Below the pieces are notes generated by a model, which saw nothing but the letters and a program-made list of their open reading frames with translations, was not told where the DNA came from and made no database searches. Of a stretch of 17,720 nucleotides of DNA, positions 15,073 to 17,720 are shown one piece after another. The position numbers and the translations under genes are program-made. Position 1 is the first letter of the stretch, and every line of letters begins with the position of its first letter. The DNA comes from Flavobacteriaceae bacterium (lineage in GTDB: Bacteria > Bacteroidota > Bacteroidia > Flavobacteriales > Flavobacteriaceae), in NCBI GenBank assembly GCA_015489265.1, contig WFZY01000097.1, forward strand, positions 1 to 17,720, written 5' to 3'.

Positions 15073-16344
15073 ATGTTACAGATTAACCGAATCAGAGCAG
15101 AAAGAGATTTTATCATCGAAGCGATGAAAAAACGTAATTTCGACGCAACTGCCATCATTGACCAAGCCGTTGCACTGGACGACTTGCGAAAAAAAACACA
15201 AACGGAAAACGATACGTTATTAGCTGAAATGAACAAGCTTTCCAAAGAAATCGGACAGCTTTATAAAAGCGGTGAACGGCAAAAAGCGGACATTTTAAAG
15301 CAAAAAACGACACAAATAAAAGAACAAATTAAGCAATTGTCGGAACAATTGGAACGGACTAAAACCGAATTGCAAGAAGTTTTATATCAAATACCTAATG
15401 TTCCTAATCCGTTGGTGCCATATGGTAAAGATGAAGCCGACAATGAAGTTGTTTTTGAACACGGTGATGTTTTAAATATGCCGGATGATGCTTTACCGCA
15501 TTGGGAATTAGCCAAAAAATATGATATTATCGATTTTGATTTGGGTAATAAAATCACCGGTGCCGGTTTTCCGGTTTACAAAGGTAAAGGTGCCAAGTTA
15601 CAACGGGCACTGATTAATTATTTTCTCGACAAAAACGAAGCTGCCGGCTACCGTGAAATGCAAGTGCCGCATTTGATTAACGAAGCATCCGGCTATGGAA
15701 CCGGTCAATTGCCCGACAAAGAAGGCCAAATGTATGTTGTAGAACGCGATAATTTGTATCTTATTCCGACAGCCGAAGTACCGGTAACCAATCTGTATCG
15801 TGATGTCATGTTAAAAGCATCGGATTTTCCTATAAAAAATACGGCATACACGCCTTGTTTCCGGCGTGAAGCCGGCTCTTACGGTGCACACGTGCGCGGT
15901 TTGAACCGTTTACACCAGTTTGACAAAGTGGAAATTGTCCGTTTGGAACATCCGGATAATTCATACCAAGCTTTAGATGAAATGGTTGAACATGTCAAAC
16001 AAATTTTGATAGAACTCGGCTTGCCTTTTAGAATTGTCCGCTTATGCGGTGGCGACTTGGGCTTTACATCGGCTTTAACTTACGATTTTGAAGTTTGGTC
16101 AGCTGCCCAAAAACGTTGGTTGGAAGTAAGTTCGGTTTCCAATTTTGAAACTTTTCAAGCCAATCGTTTAAAATTGCGATTTAAAGACAAAGATGGTAAA
16201 AAACGTTTGGCACATACCTTAAACGGTAGTTCGCTTGCCTTGCCTAGAGTGGTGGCGGCGTTGCTTGAAAACAATCAAACCGAAAAAGGGATTAAGGTGC
16301 CGGAAGTTTTACAACATTTTTTAGGTTTTGATTTGATTGATTAA
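15073..16344 (+). CDS. serS: seryl-tRNA synthetase
   Basis: This charges tRNA-Ser with serine in the cytoplasm. The 423-residue length is normal. Residues about 30-105 form the long charged coiled-coil arm that grips the tRNA variable loop. The class II catalytic core shows TAEVP (233-237, serine binding), motif 2 CFRREAGSYGAHVRGL from Cys262, and motif 3 TLNGSSLALPRVVAALLENNQ from Thr382. The segment RLCGGDLGFTSALTYDFEVWSAAQKRW, followed by EVSSVSNFETFQ, is the Bacteroidota-type variant of the more usual LCTGDMGFSAAKTYDLEVW and SSCSNCEDFQ sequences. The ATG at 15073 fits the promoter and the family N-terminus (MLQINRIR). The gene is probably transcribed alone; the gap behind it has only a weak AT-rich hairpin. 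Confidence 0.96.
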   Translation: MLQINRIRAERDFIIEAMKKRNFDATAIIDQAVALDDLRKKTQTENDTLLAEMNKLSKEIGQLYKSGERQKADILKQKTTQIKEQIKQLSEQLERTKTELQEVLYQIPNVPNPLVPYGKDEADNEVVFEHGDVLNMPDDALPHWELAKKYDIIDFDLGNKITGAGFPVYKGKGAKLQRALINYFLDKNEAAGYREMQVPHLINEASGYGTGQLPDKEGQMYVVERDNLYLIPTAEVPVTNLYRDVMLKASDFPIKNTAYTPCFRREAGSYGAHVRGLNRLHQFDKVEIVRLEHPDNSYQALDEMVEHVKQILIELGLPFRIVRLCGGDLGFTSALTYDFEVWSAAQKRWLEVSSVSNFETFQANRLKLRFKDKDGKKRLAHTLNGSSLALPRVVAALLENNQTEKGIKVPEVLQHFLGFDLID

Positions 16345-16479
16345 TTCCGGATGAAATTATATAGTTTTGATTAAACTAATTTACTTTGAAAATCAATTTC
16401 TTTTTGGCATAAAAATTGTAAAGTCCTTAAATGAATTAAAAAAAACATTATAAAATAACAATTGATTAAAAATTTATTC

Positions 16480-16487
16480 TAAATTTG
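16480..16487 (+). promoter_or_regulatory. -7 promoter element of the DUF1573 gene
   Basis: TAAATTTG fits TAnnTTTG and ends 23 bases before the ATG. The only nearby -33 candidate (TTG at 16462-16464) has a short 15-base spacer. The rest of the 166-base gap is AT-rich with nothing else named. Confidence 0.55.
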
Positions 16488-16510
16488 ACATCAAATAAAA
16501 TCTATTAATC

Positions 16511-16939
16511 ATGAAAAAAATTATTGTTTTATTATTAGCCATTATTAGTTTTCAGGGCTTTTCACAAGAAAAAAAAGCTAAAATCGAGTTTAAACAAACC
16601 GAAATTGATTACGGCACTATCAATAAAAATGCTGACGGTACCAGAGTATTTGAATTTACAAATACCGGTGATGCGCCGTTAATTATCAATCGGGTTAAAT
16701 CGTCATGCGGTTGTACCGTACCGAGTAAACCTAGTCAACCCATTATGCCCGGCAAGTCGGATAAAATAGTTGTCAGATATAATACGCATCGTGCCGGTCC
16801 GTTTAGAAAAACGATTACAGTTTATTCTAATGCTACAAATAATGTCGTGATTCTAAAAATCAAAGGCAAAGTCGTTGATCCTAATGCAGTCAATCTGCAT
16901 CGTAAAACAGGAAGTCCGGTTATTCAATCTAACAGATAA
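16511..16939 (+). CDS. exported DUF1573 protein
   Basis: This is a small exported protein of 142 residues. Residues 1-18 are a signal peptide (AIISFQGFS before QEKK). The rest is one immunoglobulin-like DUF1573 domain: FKQTEIDYGTINKNADGTRVFEFTNTGDAPLII, then the family's Cys-Gly-Cys motif (Cys66 and Cys68 in KSSCGCTVP), GKSDKIVVRYNT, and a last strand ILKIKGKV. The short C-terminal tail is polar. Family members are abundant in Bacteroidota and usually of unknown function. It has its own promoter and ends in a strong terminator shared in space with the convergent aat gene. Confidence 0.88.
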   Translation: MKKIIVLLLAIISFQGFSQEKKAKIEFKQTEIDYGTINKNADGTRVFEFTNTGDAPLIINRVKSSCGCTVPSKPSQPIMPGKSDKIVVRYNTHRAGPFRKTITVYSNATNNVVILKIKGKVVDPNAVNLHRKTGSPVIQSNR

Positions 16940-16960
16940 AATTGTTTATATAATTTTTTT

Positions 16961-16988
16961 AACCGTCCGATGTATCGGGCGGTTTTTT
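16961..16988 (+). terminator. intrinsic terminator of the DUF1573 gene
   Basis: AACCGTCCGA (16961-16970) pairs with TCGGGCGGTT (16975-16984), 10 bp with one wobble around a TGTA loop, followed by a T run to 16988. The T run overlaps the stop codon of the convergent aat gene (16987-16989). On the minus strand the stem is followed by A, not T, so it serves only the plus-strand gene. Confidence 0.9.
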
Positions 16989-17628
16989 ATTGGAAATATT
17001 TCATAAAATCTATACGGGGAATTTCACGAGCCCCTAAACTTGCCAAATGGTCGGTATAAAGTTGGCAATCAATAATCGGGATGTTATTTTCTTCAGCCAA
17101 TTTCGCCAGATGAATAAAAGCCAATTTGGATGTATTGGCTTCTTTGTGAAACATACTTTCGCCGGACCAAACTTTATCGTTGGATTTAACCACGTATAAG
17201 CCGCCTACCAATTGGCTGTTTTCGTTCCATACTTCAATAGAAAAAGCCCTATCATTCTTATATAAGTTGATATAAGCATCTTGCATTTCTTCATGCAACC
17301 AAGTACCGGTATCATTTTTGCGATGGACACTGGCGCAATTTTTTATAACCGCTTCAAAAGCTTCATTTTGCGTAATTTTATAATTGGATTTACGCATAAA
17401 AGCCCGCATACTTTTTGAAACTTTTATCTCTTTAGGAAATAAAACCATTCTGGGGTCAGGCGCCCACCACATTATCTCATCTTCTTCATTGTACCAAGGA
17501 AAAATCCCATTTCGGTAAGCTTCAATTAAGCGCTCAAGCGATAAATCACCACCAATAGCCAAAAGCCCATCATTGTTTGCCAAACTTACCGGTGGAAATA
17601 CAATTTTATGTGGTTTTAATTGGAACAT
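16987..17628 (-). CDS. aat: leucyl/phenylalanyl-tRNA--protein transferase
   Basis: Aat transfers Leu or Phe from aminoacyl-tRNA to proteins with N-terminal Arg or Lys, marking them for ClpS/ClpAP-type degradation. The 213-residue length is normal. Markers in order are FPPVSLANNDGLLAIGGDLS (11-30), YRNGIFPWY (38-46), MWWAPDPR (53-60), GTWLHEEM, GGLY, SGESMF (155-160, with the conserved Glu157), and the C-terminal IDCQLYTDHLASLGAREIPR. All expected family motifs are present. The ATG at 17628 fits the promoter spacing. Its stop codon lies in the T run of the DUF1573 terminator. Its own minus-strand terminator is not evident. Confidence 0.95.
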   Translation of the reverse strand: MFQLKPHKIVFPPVSLANNDGLLAIGGDLSLERLIEAYRNGIFPWYNEEDEIMWWAPDPRMVLFPKEIKVSKSMRAFMRKSNYKITQNEAFEAVIKNCASVHRKNDTGTWLHEEMQDAYINLYKNDRAFSIEVWNENSQLVGGLYVVKSNDKVWSGESMFHKEANTSKLAFIHLAKLAEENNIPIIDCQLYTDHLASLGAREIPRIDFMKYFQ

Positions 17629-17650
17629 TTCAAGTTAAAAAAATAGTATG

Positions 17651-17682
17651 CAAAAATACTAAAGCCAATTTATTTCATCAAA
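17651..17682 (-). promoter_or_regulatory. aat promoter
   Basis: On the minus strand, TTTG (17682-17679), a 20-base spacer and TATTTTTG (17658-17651) form a full Bacteroidota promoter. The -7 element ends 22 bases before the aat ATG. Confidence 0.78.
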
Positions 17683-17720
17683 TTTCATATCAAAGAAATA
17701 TTAAGAAAAAATCATATTTA

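Noticed and set aside
16362..16378. Hairpin TAGTTT/AAACTA after serS as a terminator
   Set aside because: The stem is only 6 bp, nearly all A-T, and is not followed by a T run.
1..17720. A new defence, mobile or biosynthetic system
   Set aside because: Every sizeable plausible frame belongs to a recognisable housekeeping or Bacteroidota family. No integrase, transposase, nuclease, toxin, NRPS/PKS or phage gene is present, and gene order looks chromosomal.

Overview
The window looks like chromosomal DNA from a member of the Bacteroidota, most likely a flavobacterium. The DNA is AT-rich. Upstream regions lack Shine-Dalgarno sequences but repeatedly carry the Bacteroidota -7 promoter element TAnnTTTG, often as TATTTTTG. 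The protein content is typical of the group: PorT of the type IX secretion system, DUF4476, DUF4919 and DUF1573 proteins, a menaquinone-type UbiE, and a seryl-tRNA synthetase of the Bacteroidota type. These assignments come from reading motifs; no database search was run.

Layout. 1-36 is a possible tail of a gene entering from the left, followed by a terminator. 130-1047 is a membrane-anchored alpha/beta hydrolase with a disturbed start. 1280-4152 is a two-gene operon for a 2-oxoacid (probably 2-oxoglutarate):ferredoxin oxidoreductase, closed by a terminator. 4268-5107 is a BadF/BadG-type N-acetylglucosamine kinase. 5153-7845 is a likely operon of an aspartate-type aminotransferase, ubiE and porT. 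7978-8502 is a small YcxB-like membrane protein. 8911-11055 is an M3 metallopeptidase lipoprotein. 11331-12143 (DUF4476) and 12250-13014 (DUF4919, minus strand) converge. 13085-14782 is a gamma-glutamyltranspeptidase, transcribed divergently from DUF4919. 15073-16344 is serS. 16511-16939 (DUF1573) and 16987-17628 (aat, minus strand) converge on a shared terminator.

How the genes fit together. The left half is central metabolism and respiration: ferredoxin-linked 2-oxoacid oxidation, amino-sugar phosphorylation, transamination and menaquinone maturation. PorT links it to protein secretion and possibly gliding. The right half contains several exported or lipid-anchored proteins. Two of them, the M3 peptidase and GGT, would break down oligopeptides and gamma-glutamyl compounds in the cell envelope. 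serS and aat belong to translation and N-degron proteolysis.

I see no phage, IS, CRISPR, toxin-antitoxin or biosynthetic cluster, and no convincing new multi-gene system. The unexplained signal is in the larger intergenic gaps. Period-7 imperfect repeat arrays start immediately after three stop codons (YcxB-like, M3 peptidase, ggt). An inverted version of one array closes the same gap. A diverged ~100-bp element occurs twice, before the YcxB-like gene and before serS. The 408-bp gap before the M3 peptidase holds a perfect 16-bp palindrome and two abutting hairpins.
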